64,000 bases of DNA from DASQZT01 sp963728965 (GTDB taxonomy: Bacteria; Acidobacteriota; Terriglobia; Bryobacterales; Bryobacteraceae), in assembly GCA_963728965.1 (NCBI GenBank), contig CAVSMH010000001.1, positions 124,001 through 188,000 on the forward strand, written 5' to 3'. A program made the translations under genes and the position numbers. This document shows positions 7,636-15,968 of this stretch, piece after piece. The stretch's first letter is position 1. Every line of letters starts with the position of its first letter. Below the pieces are notes generated by a model. That model was not told the origin of the DNA. It did not search any database and saw nothing but the letters and a program-made list of their open reading frames with translations.

Positions 7636-9123
7636 ATGAAAACGCGGGCTTCTTGTTGGGCTTTGCGTGTAACTGCGGTAACCGCAATTCTATGGTCGAT
7701 CTTTCGTGCGGTTGAACAGTCTGTCACCCTGGATGAGGCCGATACCTACTTTCTTTTCGCGGCCCGGGAGGCGAAGTATATCTGGTACGGGTTCCCTAAC
7801 AACCACCTTCTCAACTCACTGCTGATCTGGCTCAGCACTCATTTGTTCGGAGTGTCGCCCCTGACGATCCGGCTTCCCGCGTTGATGGGCGCGGCGCTCT
7901 ACATCTCGGTTGTCTATTTCCTCTGCCAGGCGACTATCGATCGATTCCCATTGCAACTGGCAACCTTGACTTGCCTGGTGTACAACCCATTCATACTGGA
8001 TTTCTTTGCCGCGGCGCGGGGCTACAGCCTGGCCAACGCATTCCTCATGGCGGCACTGGCGATTCCGGTGTGGCATGGCTCCGCCGGCCGCAAGGCAACC
8101 GCCATCTCCAGCGCCCTGGCGTCGGCGGCCGTTGCATTGTCGTTCGCTTCGAACTTTTGCTTCGCTTTTGCCGATTGTGCGGCCCTCCTGGCCATCACGA
8201 TTTGGGCCGCGCGGCGGCGCGGGCCGCACTCCATCGCGCGGATTGCCATTTGCTGCACCTTGCCTGCGGCTGCCATCTCACTCGGCCTATGCGGCTACCC
8301 GATTGCCCACTTCGCGCGAAAAGAGCTCTGGTACGGGGCGCGGTCGGTCGGAGAGATGATGAAAAGCCTGGTGGACGCGTCTATGTATCGTCCATTCGGC
8401 CCGCTCGGGAATTCGGAGGCAGCGACCTTCCTGGCCCGGACTCTGCTGATCGTGCTGCTCGTGCTCTGTATTTTGCGCCTGATTGCCGAAACGCGGGACG
8501 GAGAGCTGCTGCGCAGCCGGCAGGCACGATTGACGGCATGGGTCGGGGCGATGATTCTTCTAACCCTGTCAGCTCACTATCTTGCTTTCCGAATTGCCGG
8601 GCTGCCGCTGCCCATGTCACGTACGGGTATCTTCTTCCTGCCGCTGGTTACCTGGTTAGTCGCTCTTATCACAGCGCTACCGCCGAAATCGCTTGTGTCG
8701 CGGCTTCTCGGCTATGCCCTCCGCGGTGGATTGATCTGCCTGGCGGCGCATTGCCTGCTCTGCCTTCGATATACCTATTTCAGGGAATATGAATGGGACG
8801 CAGACGTGAAGGACGTCCATCGCGTGATCGAACGCATGGAACGGACATACGGGGTTCATGACATTGCATCCGACGGATTGTACACATCCCCCTTGAATTT
8901 CTATCGTGTCATCGCAGAGACCGGCAGGCTCGCGCCGCTCCCGGCCTATCCTGGCATGGTTCCCGCCGGACGGGCGGTCTATATCCTCAACGCGTGGTAC
9001 GGCGGGTACCGCACATTTTTGTGCCAATCCCGATTGGTGGTTGTCTATCGCGGACGAAGGACAGGGGTAGTGGTTGCCGTGCCGCCGGATGGTCCAGTGC
9101 CCCCGCTACCGGCCGCGCCCTGA
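7636..9123 (+). CDS. Polytopic membrane protein, GT-C (PMT/ArnT-like) glycosyltransferase family
   Basis: The protein has 495 aa from ATG 7636; an in-frame ATG at 7582 would add 18 residues that do not look like a membrane protein start. About 10-12 transmembrane segments are present. The first periplasmic loop contains TLDEADTY, the acidic DE motif expected for the catalytic loop of GT-C enzymes, followed by NNHLLNSLLIW. Such enzymes transfer sugars from polyprenyl-phosphate donors onto lipids or proteins in the periplasm. The 270 bp before it holds no recognisable gene. Assignment to GT39-like proteins rests on topology and this motif, so acceptor and donor are unknown. Confidence 0.7.
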   Translation: MKTRASCWALRVTAVTAILWSIFRAVEQSVTLDEADTYFLFAAREAKYIWYGFPNNHLLNSLLIWLSTHLFGVSPLTIRLPALMGAALYISVVYFLCQATIDRFPLQLATLTCLVYNPFILDFFAAARGYSLANAFLMAALAIPVWHGSAGRKATAISSALASAAVALSFASNFCFAFADCAALLAITIWAARRRGPHSIARIAICCTLPAAAISLGLCGYPIAHFARKELWYGARSVGEMMKSLVDASMYRPFGPLGNSEAATFLARTLLIVLLVLCILRLIAETRDGELLRSRQARLTAWVGAMILLTLSAHYLAFRIAGLPLPMSRTGIFFLPLVTWLVALITALPPKSLVSRLLGYALRGGLICLAAHCLLCLRYTYFREYEWDADVKDVHRVIERMERTYGVHDIASDGLYTSPLNFYRVIAETGRLAPLPAYPGMVPAGRAVYILNAWYGGYRTFLCQSRLVVVYRGRRTGVVVAVPPDGPVPPLPAAP

Positions 9124-9166
9124 ATCGTGGACGGGGCGGCCCGGGGGCCGCGGCGCACCTTGGTTG

Positions 9167-9172
9167 TATCAT
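9167..9172 (+). promoter_or_regulatory. -10 hexamer of yjbQ, leaderless arrangement
   Basis: TATCAT ends 6 nt before the ATG at 9179, and no Shine-Dalgarno is present. Transcription would begin at about the A of the start codon. No -35 match is visible at 17 nt. Confidence 0.4.
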
Positions 9173-9178
9173 CGCCGT

Positions 9179-9592
9179 ATGCGGTTTCATACCGAATACC
9201 TCACTTTCAAAACCAGGCAGCACCGCGAATTCATCAATATTACCGAACAGGTGGAAACGGCCCTCCGCAAGAGCGGAATCCAGGACGGCATGATCCTGGT
9301 GTCCGCTATGCACATCACCGCCGGCGTGTGGGTGAACGATGCCGAGGACGGGCTGCTCGCCGATATCGACGAATGGCTCGAAACACTCGCGCCGTTCCGC
9401 CCGGATTACCGGCACCACCACACGGGCGAGACCAACGGCGATTCCCACCTCAAAAGCCTGCTGGTCCATCACGAGGTGATCGTCCCGGTCACCAAAGGCA
9501 AACTCGATTTCGGTCCCTGGCAGCAGGTTTATTATGCGGAATTCGACGGACAGCGATCCAAGCGCGTCATCATCAAAGTAATGGGAGAGTGA
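9179..9592 (+). CDS. yjbQ: YjbQ/UPF0047 family protein (secondary thiamine-phosphate synthase-like)
   Basis: The 137 aa length is standard for the family. The hallmark features are present: SAMHITAGVWVNDAEDGLL near the middle, HHTGETNGDSHLKSLLVHHE, and the ending GPWQQVYYAEFDGQRSKRV. The conserved His, Glu and Asp residues form the metal-binding pocket of this small trimeric fold. YjbQ from E. coli has weak thiamine-phosphate synthase activity, but the true cellular role is not settled. The start at 9179 is supported by the usual family N-terminus and a -10 hexamer 6 nt upstream. The gene stands alone between a membrane protein and a DUF4139 gene. Confidence 0.93.
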   Translation: MRFHTEYLTFKTRQHREFINITEQVETALRKSGIQDGMILVSAMHITAGVWVNDAEDGLLADIDEWLETLAPFRPDYRHHHTGETNGDSHLKSLLVHHEVIVPVTKGKLDFGPWQQVYYAEFDGQRSKRVIIKVMGE

Positions 9593-9638
9593 TTGAAAGG
9601 GACCGCCCGGCGGCGGCATTTCGGATCTGAGGATAATC

Positions 9639-11669
9639 ATGCGACGCATTTTCTTTTCGATCTTTCTGAGCGCGATGCTGGCGCTGCCCGCCGAACTGCC
9701 GGTGCGCGAGGTGGTGCTCTACAAACATGGGGTGGGGTTCTTCGAACGCGCCGGCCGGCTGGGCCCAGGCGAATCGGCGCGCCTCGACTTCAACGCCACC
9801 GAGATGAATGACGTTCTGAAGTCGCTCACCATCGAAGAGAAAGGCGGCGGGAAAGTGTCCGGCTTGCGCTACGACTCGATGGACCCCCTCAGCCACAAGC
9901 TGGCCGGGTTTCCCTTTCAGATCGGCGCGGGCCAGGCGCTGAGCGTCATGCTCGATCAGCTCAAGGGCGCGCGCCTGGAGCTGACATTCGGCAACCAGGC
10001 GGTGGCCGGCGCCATCGTAAACGGCCGCTCCGTCGAAGGCACCGACCGCCAGCCGGAGCGCGAGCAACTCACCCTGATGCTCGATACGGGCGAGCTGCGC
10101 ACGGTGGACCTCGGCGCCGCCACCGGCATCCGCTTCGCCGATCCCAAGCTGCAACAGCAGTTCCGCGACTACCTGGCGGCCCTGGCCGCCGCCCGGTCCA
10201 AGGAGAAGCGCAGCGTCTACATCGATTCCACCGACACCGCGGAGCGGGAACTCTCGGCCACTTACACCATCCCTTCGCCGGTGTGGAAATCGAGCTACCG
10301 GCTGATCTTCCCCACCAGCGGGCAACCCGTGCTCGAAGGCTGGGCCATCGTGGACAATACCACCGGCGAGGATTGGAACAAGGTGCGGCTCTCGCTGGTT
10401 TCGGGGCGGCCGATTTCGTTCGTCAGCCAGCTCTATGCGCCGAAGTATGTGGCGCGGCCGGTGGCCGAACTGGCCGACGACCGGGCGGCGCGGCCGGTAG
10501 TGCACGAAGGCGCTTTCGCCACGAGCGGACTGGGCGGGGTCCCACAAGGCGCTCAGGGCGGGGTATTGGGCGGCATTATCGGGGCGCCCAAAGCGATGGC
10601 GGCGCCGGCGCCGCCAGCGCCGGCGCGCGAGAGGAGATTTCTGGCGGAGGGTGAGCAACAGGCCGTCACGGTCGCTCCCAGCTCCATCGTGGCCGATTCC
10701 GCCGCCCGTGAACTGGGCGAGCTCTTCGAGTACCGTCTCGCGCAGCCGGTCACCATCCGCAAGGACGAATCCGCCATGCTCCCCTTCCTGCAACAGTCCA
10801 TCGAAGGCCGCAAGCTGCTCATCTATTCCGACCACAGCTCGCCCCATCCCACCAATGCCGCCGAACTGACCAACACCAGCGGCAAGACACTCGATGGCGG
10901 CCCCATCACCGTGTACGACGGTGGCGCCTACGGCGGCGAGGCGCTGATGGAGACGCTCAAGTCCGGCGACAAGCGGCTCATCAGTTACGCCGTCGATCTC
11001 GGCACGCGCATCACCGAGGCGTTCGGCAGCAAGCAGGCCATCGTTCGCGAGATCCACGGCAGCCGCGGTGTCCTCACCACCAGGATGTCCTCCGATGAGA
11101 CCCGCACCTACACGGTGCGCAATGTGGACGCCAAGGCCAAGACCCTCATTCTCGAGCACCCCCTGCGGCAGGACTACACGCTGCTGAACCAGAAGCCCAA
11201 GGAAAAGACGCCCGGCGCCTACCGTTTCGAAATCCAGTTGGCGGCCAACGCCACCCAGGAGTTCCCCGTGGCGGAGGAGCGAATCTTCGAGCAGTCTTAT
11301 TACGTGACGAATCTGACTCCCGACGTGATCCTGAATTACGTCTCCAATCGCGCGCTGAGCGATGCCGGCCGGCGCCAGTTGCAGCACATTGCCGACCAGA
11401 AGTCGCAGATCGCCGACAACGATCGCGGCCTCCAGGATGTGGAGCGGCAAACCCGCGACCTCAACACCGATGAAGAGCGCATCCGCCGCAACATCCAGAG
11501 CCTGAACAGCGTCAGCGGGCAGCAGCAGCAGGTGCAGAACTATGCCCGTCAGCTCGACGCGCATGAACAGCAATTGGCCGCCCTGCGCGACCGGCAGGCG
11601 GAGTTGCAGAAGAAGAAGGCGGAGCTCGAGACCGGGCTGGCCAAACTGATCGAGGGTCTGTCTTTTTGA
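9639..11669 (+). CDS. DUF4139 domain-containing secreted protein
   Basis: The protein has 676 aa. A signal peptide (MRRIFFSIFLSAMLALPAE) is followed by the family start LPVREVVLYKHGVGFFER. The central DUF4139 region includes ELSATYTIPSPVWKSSYRL and EGWAIVDNTTGEDWNKV. A Gly/Ala/Pro-rich insert lies at about 290-330, and the C-terminal 110 residues form a Gln/Glu/Lys-rich coiled coil (about 560-670). The family is related to the MuiA-type proteins and its molecular role is unknown. The stop overlaps the TTG start of homoserine dehydrogenase by 4 nt, so the two genes are translationally coupled even though no functional link is known. Confidence 0.85.
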   Translation: MRRIFFSIFLSAMLALPAELPVREVVLYKHGVGFFERAGRLGPGESARLDFNATEMNDVLKSLTIEEKGGGKVSGLRYDSMDPLSHKLAGFPFQIGAGQALSVMLDQLKGARLELTFGNQAVAGAIVNGRSVEGTDRQPEREQLTLMLDTGELRTVDLGAATGIRFADPKLQQQFRDYLAALAAARSKEKRSVYIDSTDTAERELSATYTIPSPVWKSSYRLIFPTSGQPVLEGWAIVDNTTGEDWNKVRLSLVSGRPISFVSQLYAPKYVARPVAELADDRAARPVVHEGAFATSGLGGVPQGAQGGVLGGIIGAPKAMAAPAPPAPARERRFLAEGEQQAVTVAPSSIVADSAARELGELFEYRLAQPVTIRKDESAMLPFLQQSIEGRKLLIYSDHSSPHPTNAAELTNTSGKTLDGGPITVYDGGAYGGEALMETLKSGDKRLISYAVDLGTRITEAFGSKQAIVREIHGSRGVLTTRMSSDETRTYTVRNVDAKAKTLILEHPLRQDYTLLNQKPKEKTPGAYRFEIQLAANATQEFPVAEERIFEQSYYVTNLTPDVILNYVSNRALSDAGRRQLQHIADQKSQIADNDRGLQDVERQTRDLNTDEERIRRNIQSLNSVSGQQQQVQNYARQLDAHEQQLAALRDRQAELQKKKAELETGLAKLIEGLSF

Positions 11670-12631
11670 AAGTCGCGCTGATCGGCTTCGGACACGTGGG
11701 CCGCACGCTGGCGCGGCTGATCGGCCGCTCGGCGGAAGAATTTCCGTTCACCATCACCGGCATCCACACCCTGCGGCACGGCACCGCCGTGGACCCCGGC
11801 GGCCTGCCGGCGAACCCGCGATTCGGTCCGCGGGCCGCGTCGATCGAGGAGTTCCTCGATCGCGCGCGCGCCGACATCGCGGCGGAGCTCACCACCCTGA
11901 ACCCTGTTGACGGCCAGCCGGCCATCGCCCACATCCGCGCGGCCTTCGCTCGCGGAATGCACGTTGCGACCGCCAACAAAGGCCCGATCGCCCATGCGTA
12001 TGCCGATCTGCGCGACGAGTCCCACCGGGCCGGCGTGGGGTTCCGCTTCGAATCCTCCGTCATGGACGGAGCGCCGGTGTTTAACCTGTGGGAGCCGTGC
12101 CTGCCCGGGGTGCGGCTGCTGGGCTTCACCGGCGCCTTGAATTCCACATCCAAAGTGGTGGTGGAGACCATGGAGCGCGGCGGCAGTTTCGAAGAAGGGC
12201 TCGCGGACGCCCGCGCCTTGGGGGTCACCGAGGGCGATGGGGCATTCGATGTGGAAGGCTGGGACTCGGCCGCCAAAACAGCCGCGCTCGCGAATGTTTT
12301 CATGAATGCCCGCACCACGCCGCAGCAGGTGTCCACCCGCGGCATCACCCGCCTCACCCCCGAACGCCTCCGCGAGATGGCGCAGCGCGGCAAGACCGTG
12401 CGGCTCATCAGCCGCGGACGGCGCAACGGCTCCGGCGTCTCGCTCCGCGTGCGCGCGGAAGTGCTCGATCGCCACGACGTGCTGGCATGCACGCCGGGCA
12501 CCTCCAACCTGCTGCTGTTCCACACCGACCTGATGGGCACCTTCGGCACCGTCTCCATCCACCCGGGCGTGGAACAGACGGCCTACGGCGTTTTCAGCGA
12601 CCTGGTGAACCTCGCGCGAAGTTCGCGGTAA
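11666..12631 (+). CDS. hom: Homoserine dehydrogenase
   Basis: The protein has 321 aa, a short form without the C-terminal ACT regulatory domain. The Rossmann motif VALIGFGHVGRTLARLI is at the N-terminus. NADP-site and catalytic features follow: ATANKGPIA with the conserved Lys, ESSVMDGAPVF with the substrate-site Glu, and EGDGAFDVEGWDSAAKTAAL, matching the family Asp-Gly-Asp-Lys pattern that binds homoserine. It reduces aspartate semialdehyde to homoserine on the way to threonine and methionine. The start is TTG, overlapping the upstream stop. Lack of an ACT domain implies no threonine feedback through this protein. A divergent family member with another substrate cannot be excluded. Confidence 0.88.
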   Translation: MKVALIGFGHVGRTLARLIGRSAEEFPFTITGIHTLRHGTAVDPGGLPANPRFGPRAASIEEFLDRARADIAAELTTLNPVDGQPAIAHIRAAFARGMHVATANKGPIAHAYADLRDESHRAGVGFRFESSVMDGAPVFNLWEPCLPGVRLLGFTGALNSTSKVVVETMERGGSFEEGLADARALGVTEGDGAFDVEGWDSAAKTAALANVFMNARTTPQQVSTRGITRLTPERLREMAQRGKTVRLISRGRRNGSGVSLRVRAEVLDRHDVLACTPGTSNLLLFHTDLMGTFGTVSIHPGVEQTAYGVFSDLVNLARSSR

Positions 12632-12652
12632 CCTATTCGGGGAGACATCGCC

Positions 12653-13972
12653 ATGAATAACGACCACACCACGAGGCGCGACCTGTTCCGCTGGGCGTCG
12701 CTGGCCGGGCTCGCCGGAGCCGCCGCGGCGCAGACGCCCGACCGCGGCCAGAGCGCGGCCAGCGTGTTCGGCATGAAGTTCGAGCCGAAGCAGAAGGTAC
12801 GCATCGGCATCATCGGCGTGGGCGGCAGGGGTTCGTCCCTGCTGCACAATTTCACGGCCGTGGACAACGTCGAGGTTCCCGCCGTCTGCGACATCATTCG
12901 CGAAAAATGCGAGCGCGCCAAGGCGGCCGTAGCGCGGGCCGGCCATACCGAGACGGTCGAAATTTACGCGGGCAGCGAGCGCGCCTTTGAAGATCTCGTG
13001 AAGCGCAGCGATCTCGACCTGGTCGTGATCGCCACCCCCTGGATCTGGCATGTACGCATGGCCGTCGCCGCCATGAAAGCCGGCAAGCACGCCGCCGTGG
13101 AAGTCCCCGCCGCGCGCACGCTCGAGGAGTGCTGGCAGTTGGTGGATACCTCCGAGCAGACCCGCCGCCACTGCATGCAGCTCGAAAACTGCTGCTACGG
13201 GTATAACGAAATGCTGGTGCTCAACATGGTGAAGGCCGGGCTGTTCGGCGAGTTGATTCACGGCGGCGCGGCGTACCTGCACGACCTGCGCGGCGAACTG
13301 CTCTCCAAGCAGGGTGAAGGCCTGTGGCGCAGAAACGAACACTTCCATCGCAACGGCAATCTGTATCCTACCCACGGCCTGGGCCCGGTGGCCCACTACA
13401 TGGACATCAACCGGGGCGACCGGTTCGAAACTCTCGTTTCCATGAGTTCGCTGTCGGTCTCGCTGGCCTTCTATCGCGACCAGCATCTGCCTGCCGACGA
13501 TCCCCGCCGGAAGGAAACCTATGCCTGCGGCGATTTGAACACCAGCCTCATCAAGACCGGCAAAGGAAGGCTCATCCGGCTGGAGCACAGCACCACCACC
13601 CCGGAGCCCTATGACCGCATCAACCTGATCGCCGGCACGAAGGGCATCTTCAAAGACTATCCGCCGGTGATCTACCTGGATGGCCATGGGCGCGAGGAGT
13701 GGTCGCCCATCGACGCTTATAAGAAGGAGTACGAGCCGCAGATCTGGACCAAAATGGGCGAGATCGCGCAAAAGCTGGGCGGCCACGGCGGCATGGATTT
13801 CATCATGGCCTACCGGTTGATCCAGTCGATGCGTCAGGGCACGGAGCCCGACATCAACGTGTACGATGCCGCCGCGTGGAGCGCCGCCGGCCCTTTAAGC
13901 GAGATGTCCGTGGCCAAGGGTAGCGCGCCGATCGAGTATCCCGACTTCACGCGCGGCAAGTGGCAGGGCTAG
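12653..13972 (+). CDS. Tat-exported GH109-like (alpha-N-acetylgalactosaminidase family) Gfo/Idh/MocA protein
   Basis: The protein has 439 aa with a Tat-type leader (TRRDLFRWASLAGLAGA). A Rossmann domain follows (RIGIIGVGGRGSSLL). The body carries the GH109 hallmarks: WHVRMAVAAMKAGKHAAVEV, HCMQLENCCYGYNEMLVLNM and NLYPTHGLGPVAHYMDINRG. GH109 enzymes cleave alpha-N-acetylgalactosamine by an NAD+-dependent redox mechanism with tightly bound cofactor, which fits Tat export of a folded holoenzyme. A Shine-Dalgarno (GGGGAGA) lies upstream. It opens a block of periplasmic oxidoreductases. Actual substrate specificity is inferred from family similarity only. Confidence 0.85.
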   Translation: MNNDHTTRRDLFRWASLAGLAGAAAAQTPDRGQSAASVFGMKFEPKQKVRIGIIGVGGRGSSLLHNFTAVDNVEVPAVCDIIREKCERAKAAVARAGHTETVEIYAGSERAFEDLVKRSDLDLVVIATPWIWHVRMAVAAMKAGKHAAVEVPAARTLEECWQLVDTSEQTRRHCMQLENCCYGYNEMLVLNMVKAGLFGELIHGGAAYLHDLRGELLSKQGEGLWRRNEHFHRNGNLYPTHGLGPVAHYMDINRGDRFETLVSMSSLSVSLAFYRDQHLPADDPRRKETYACGDLNTSLIKTGKGRLIRLEHSTTTPEPYDRINLIAGTKGIFKDYPPVIYLDGHGREEWSPIDAYKKEYEPQIWTKMGEIAQKLGGHGGMDFIMAYRLIQSMRQGTEPDINVYDAAAWSAAGPLSEMSVAKGSAPIEYPDFTRGKWQG

Positions 13973-13976
13973 CCCG

Positions 13977-14459
13977 TCAGAAGCGCTGAAGGGCCTGGCG
14001 CGCCATTCGTTCCGCGGCGGCCGAGACCTGCTCCGCATCGCCGAAGCCAAGCACCGAAACCAGCACGTAGTCCCGGTCTCCGCGAATCACGTGCAACTGT
14101 GTGCCATAGTCCGCGATGTCCAGAAAGAAGGCTACCGGGCCGAGGCCGCCGACCTCCCGCACACGGGCATCGGGAATCGCCGCCTTGAGACTGGCGAGTT
14201 CGGCCGTCATGTCCGGCTTGCTCTTCAGCCGCTGGATGGTAATGGTAACCTGGCCCTTGCCGCCGGCATAGTCGCAGCTCGAATTGCCGCCATCGGCCTC
14301 TTCTTTGCCGTTGCCCACGCTGCGTCCCAACGCGCGCTCCACATCGGCGCGGGTCACCAGCGCGCAGGCACTCAGGGTGCGGACCGGCTCCGGCCGGCTG
14401 ATCGGCGCCGGACGGGCATCGCTGGCCAGGTGCAGAAGCAGGTAAAGGAATAGGGGCAC
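13977..14459 (-). CDS. Small secreted protein of unknown function
   Basis: The protein has about 160 aa from a GTG at 14459; a TTG at 14495 would add 12 residues. The N-terminus has a short hydrophobic signal (VPLFLYLLLHLASDARPAP). The mature part begins LSACALVTRADVERALG with a second cysteine in SSCDYAGGKG. This pattern resembles small lipoproteins of the DUF3558 kind, in which two cysteines pair. Two beta-rich segments follow (QVTITIQRLKSKPD, TQLHVIRGDRDYVLVSVLG). The gene is convergent with the GH109-like gene, with the ends 4 bp apart. The function is unknown and the start is uncertain. Confidence 0.6.
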   Translation of the reverse strand: MPLFLYLLLHLASDARPAPISRPEPVRTLSACALVTRADVERALGRSVGNGKEEADGGNSSCDYAGGKGQVTITIQRLKSKPDMTAELASLKAAIPDARVREVGGLGPVAFFLDIADYGTQLHVIRGDRDYVLVSVLGFGDAEQVSAAAERMARQALQRF

Positions 14460-14596
14460 TCGTCTATTAGGGGGCTTCGCAAGCGACCTGGACAATGGGG
14501 AGGACGGCTAGTACCGAGGGCGGCTAGTCGCGCATCCCAAACCCCCTCCCCCGGGGAATCGATTATACTGGACCCGAATTCCCAGGAAGGGGACCT

Positions 14597-15940
14597 ATGC
14601 ATCTGCATCGCCGTCAGTTTCTCCAGATGGGCGGGCTCGCCTGGACCGCCGCCCGCGCCTATGACCTCGCCGCCGCCGACCAGGCGCCCAAGCGCGTGGG
14701 CCTCATCGGCTGCGGATGGTATGGGAAATCCGACCTGTTTCGCCTCGTCCAAGTTGCACCCGTGGAAATCGTCTCCCTCTGCGATGTCGACAAGAAGATG
14801 CTCGCCGACTGCGCGGAAATGGCGGCCCAGCGCCAGGCCTCGAAAAAGAAGCCCCGCACCTACACCGACTACCGCGAGATGCTCAAGGAAAAAGATCTCG
14901 ATCTGGTCGAAGTCGCCACTCCCGATCACTGGCACGCCCTGCCCATGATCGCCGCCGCCCAATCCGGCGCCGACATCTACGTGCAGAAGCCCATCAGCGT
15001 GGACATCGTCGAAGGTCAGGCCATGCTCGCCGCCGCCCGCAAATACCAGCGCGTCGTCCAGGTGGGCACCCAGCGCCGCAGCACGCCCCACCTGATCGAG
15101 GCGCGCGAACTCGTCAAGGAAGGGAAACTCGGCACCATCGGCCTGGTGGAGATCTACTCTTACGGCGGCGGCCGCGCCATCATGGCGCAACCGGCCCCCG
15201 TGCCCGACACCCTCGATTGGGAATTCTGGGTGGGCCCCGCGCCCATGATGCCCTACAGTCCCGACGTCCAGCGTTCCTGGCGCCAGTTCATGGAGTACGG
15301 CAACGGCACCATCGGCGACATGGGCATCCACATGTTCGACATGGTGCGCTGGTTCATGGACCTCGGCTGGCCCAACCGCATCTCTTCGTTCGGCGGGCTG
15401 CGCGTCCTCAAAGGCGGTAAATCCAATATCCCCGACTCTCAGACCGCCATGTTCGAGTACGACGACCTGACCGTCGTCTGGCAGCACCGCCGCTTCGGCC
15501 CCTCCGTGGACCCCAAGTACCCGTGGGGCGCGACCCTGTACGGGGACAAAGGCACCCTCAAGGCAGGCGTCATGGGCTACGATTTCACCCCCGCCGGCCG
15601 CGGCGCCGAGACCATTCACAAGGATGTCACCTACGAACTCGAACAGTACCCCGAGGATAAGACCGAGGCGCGCCTTGAACGCCACGTCGCCCCAGCCATC
15701 CGCGGCCATATGAAAGACCTGCTGGCCAACATGGCCACTCGCGGGCGTCCCGTGGCCGATATTGAACAAGGCTACATCTCCACATCGTGCTGCATCCTCG
15801 CCAATCTCTCCATGCGCCTCGGGCGCACCCTCGCCTGGGACCCGCGGAAACAATCCATCATCGGCGATGAAGAGGCCAACCGTCTGCTGCGCCGTCCCTA
15901 TCGCCAGCCCTGGATCCATCCCGAAGTGAACAACGTTTGA
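14597..15940 (+). CDS. Tat-exported Gfo/Idh/MocA family oxidoreductase
   Basis: The protein has 447 aa. The leader (HLHRRQFLQMGGLAWTAARA) has a twin arginine. The Rossmann motif is KRVGLIGCGWYGKSDLF. The family catalytic Lys-Pro is in IYVQKPISVDIVEG, and the C-terminal alpha/beta domain has GTIGDMGIHMFDMVRWFMDL. A Shine-Dalgarno AGGAAGGGG sits 6 nt before the ATG, and a TATACT hexamer is at 14564-14569. Such exported, NAD(P)-dependent proteins are frequent in Acidobacteriota and are thought to act on sugars or glycosides in the periplasm. The substrate is unknown. Confidence 0.87.
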   Translation: MHLHRRQFLQMGGLAWTAARAYDLAAADQAPKRVGLIGCGWYGKSDLFRLVQVAPVEIVSLCDVDKKMLADCAEMAAQRQASKKKPRTYTDYREMLKEKDLDLVEVATPDHWHALPMIAAAQSGADIYVQKPISVDIVEGQAMLAAARKYQRVVQVGTQRRSTPHLIEARELVKEGKLGTIGLVEIYSYGGGRAIMAQPAPVPDTLDWEFWVGPAPMMPYSPDVQRSWRQFMEYGNGTIGDMGIHMFDMVRWFMDLGWPNRISSFGGLRVLKGGKSNIPDSQTAMFEYDDLTVVWQHRRFGPSVDPKYPWGATLYGDKGTLKAGVMGYDFTPAGRGAETIHKDVTYELEQYPEDKTEARLERHVAPAIRGHMKDLLANMATRGRPVADIEQGYISTSCCILANLSMRLGRTLAWDPRKQSIIGDEEANRLLRRPYRQPWIHPEVNNV

Positions 15941-15956
15941 CCCTTCGCGCGTCGGA

Positions 15957-15962
15957 TATAAT
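15957..15962 (+). promoter_or_regulatory. Consensus -10 (TATAAT) of the di-haem cytochrome gene, leaderless arrangement
   Basis: A perfect TATAAT ends 6 nt before the ATG at 15969, so transcription should begin at the start codon. TTGACC at 15937-15942 is only 14 nt upstream of the -10, shorter than optimal spacing, and overlaps the stop codon of the preceding gene. Confidence 0.55.
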
Positions 15963-15968
15963 CACCCG

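Noticed and set aside
9573..13786. Very long open frames antisense to the DUF4139, homoserine dehydrogenase and GH109-like genes
   Set aside because: They mirror the codon pattern of the real genes in GC-rich DNA, lack starts with ribosome binding sites, and their translations (Gly/Ala/His/Arg-rich) match no domain.
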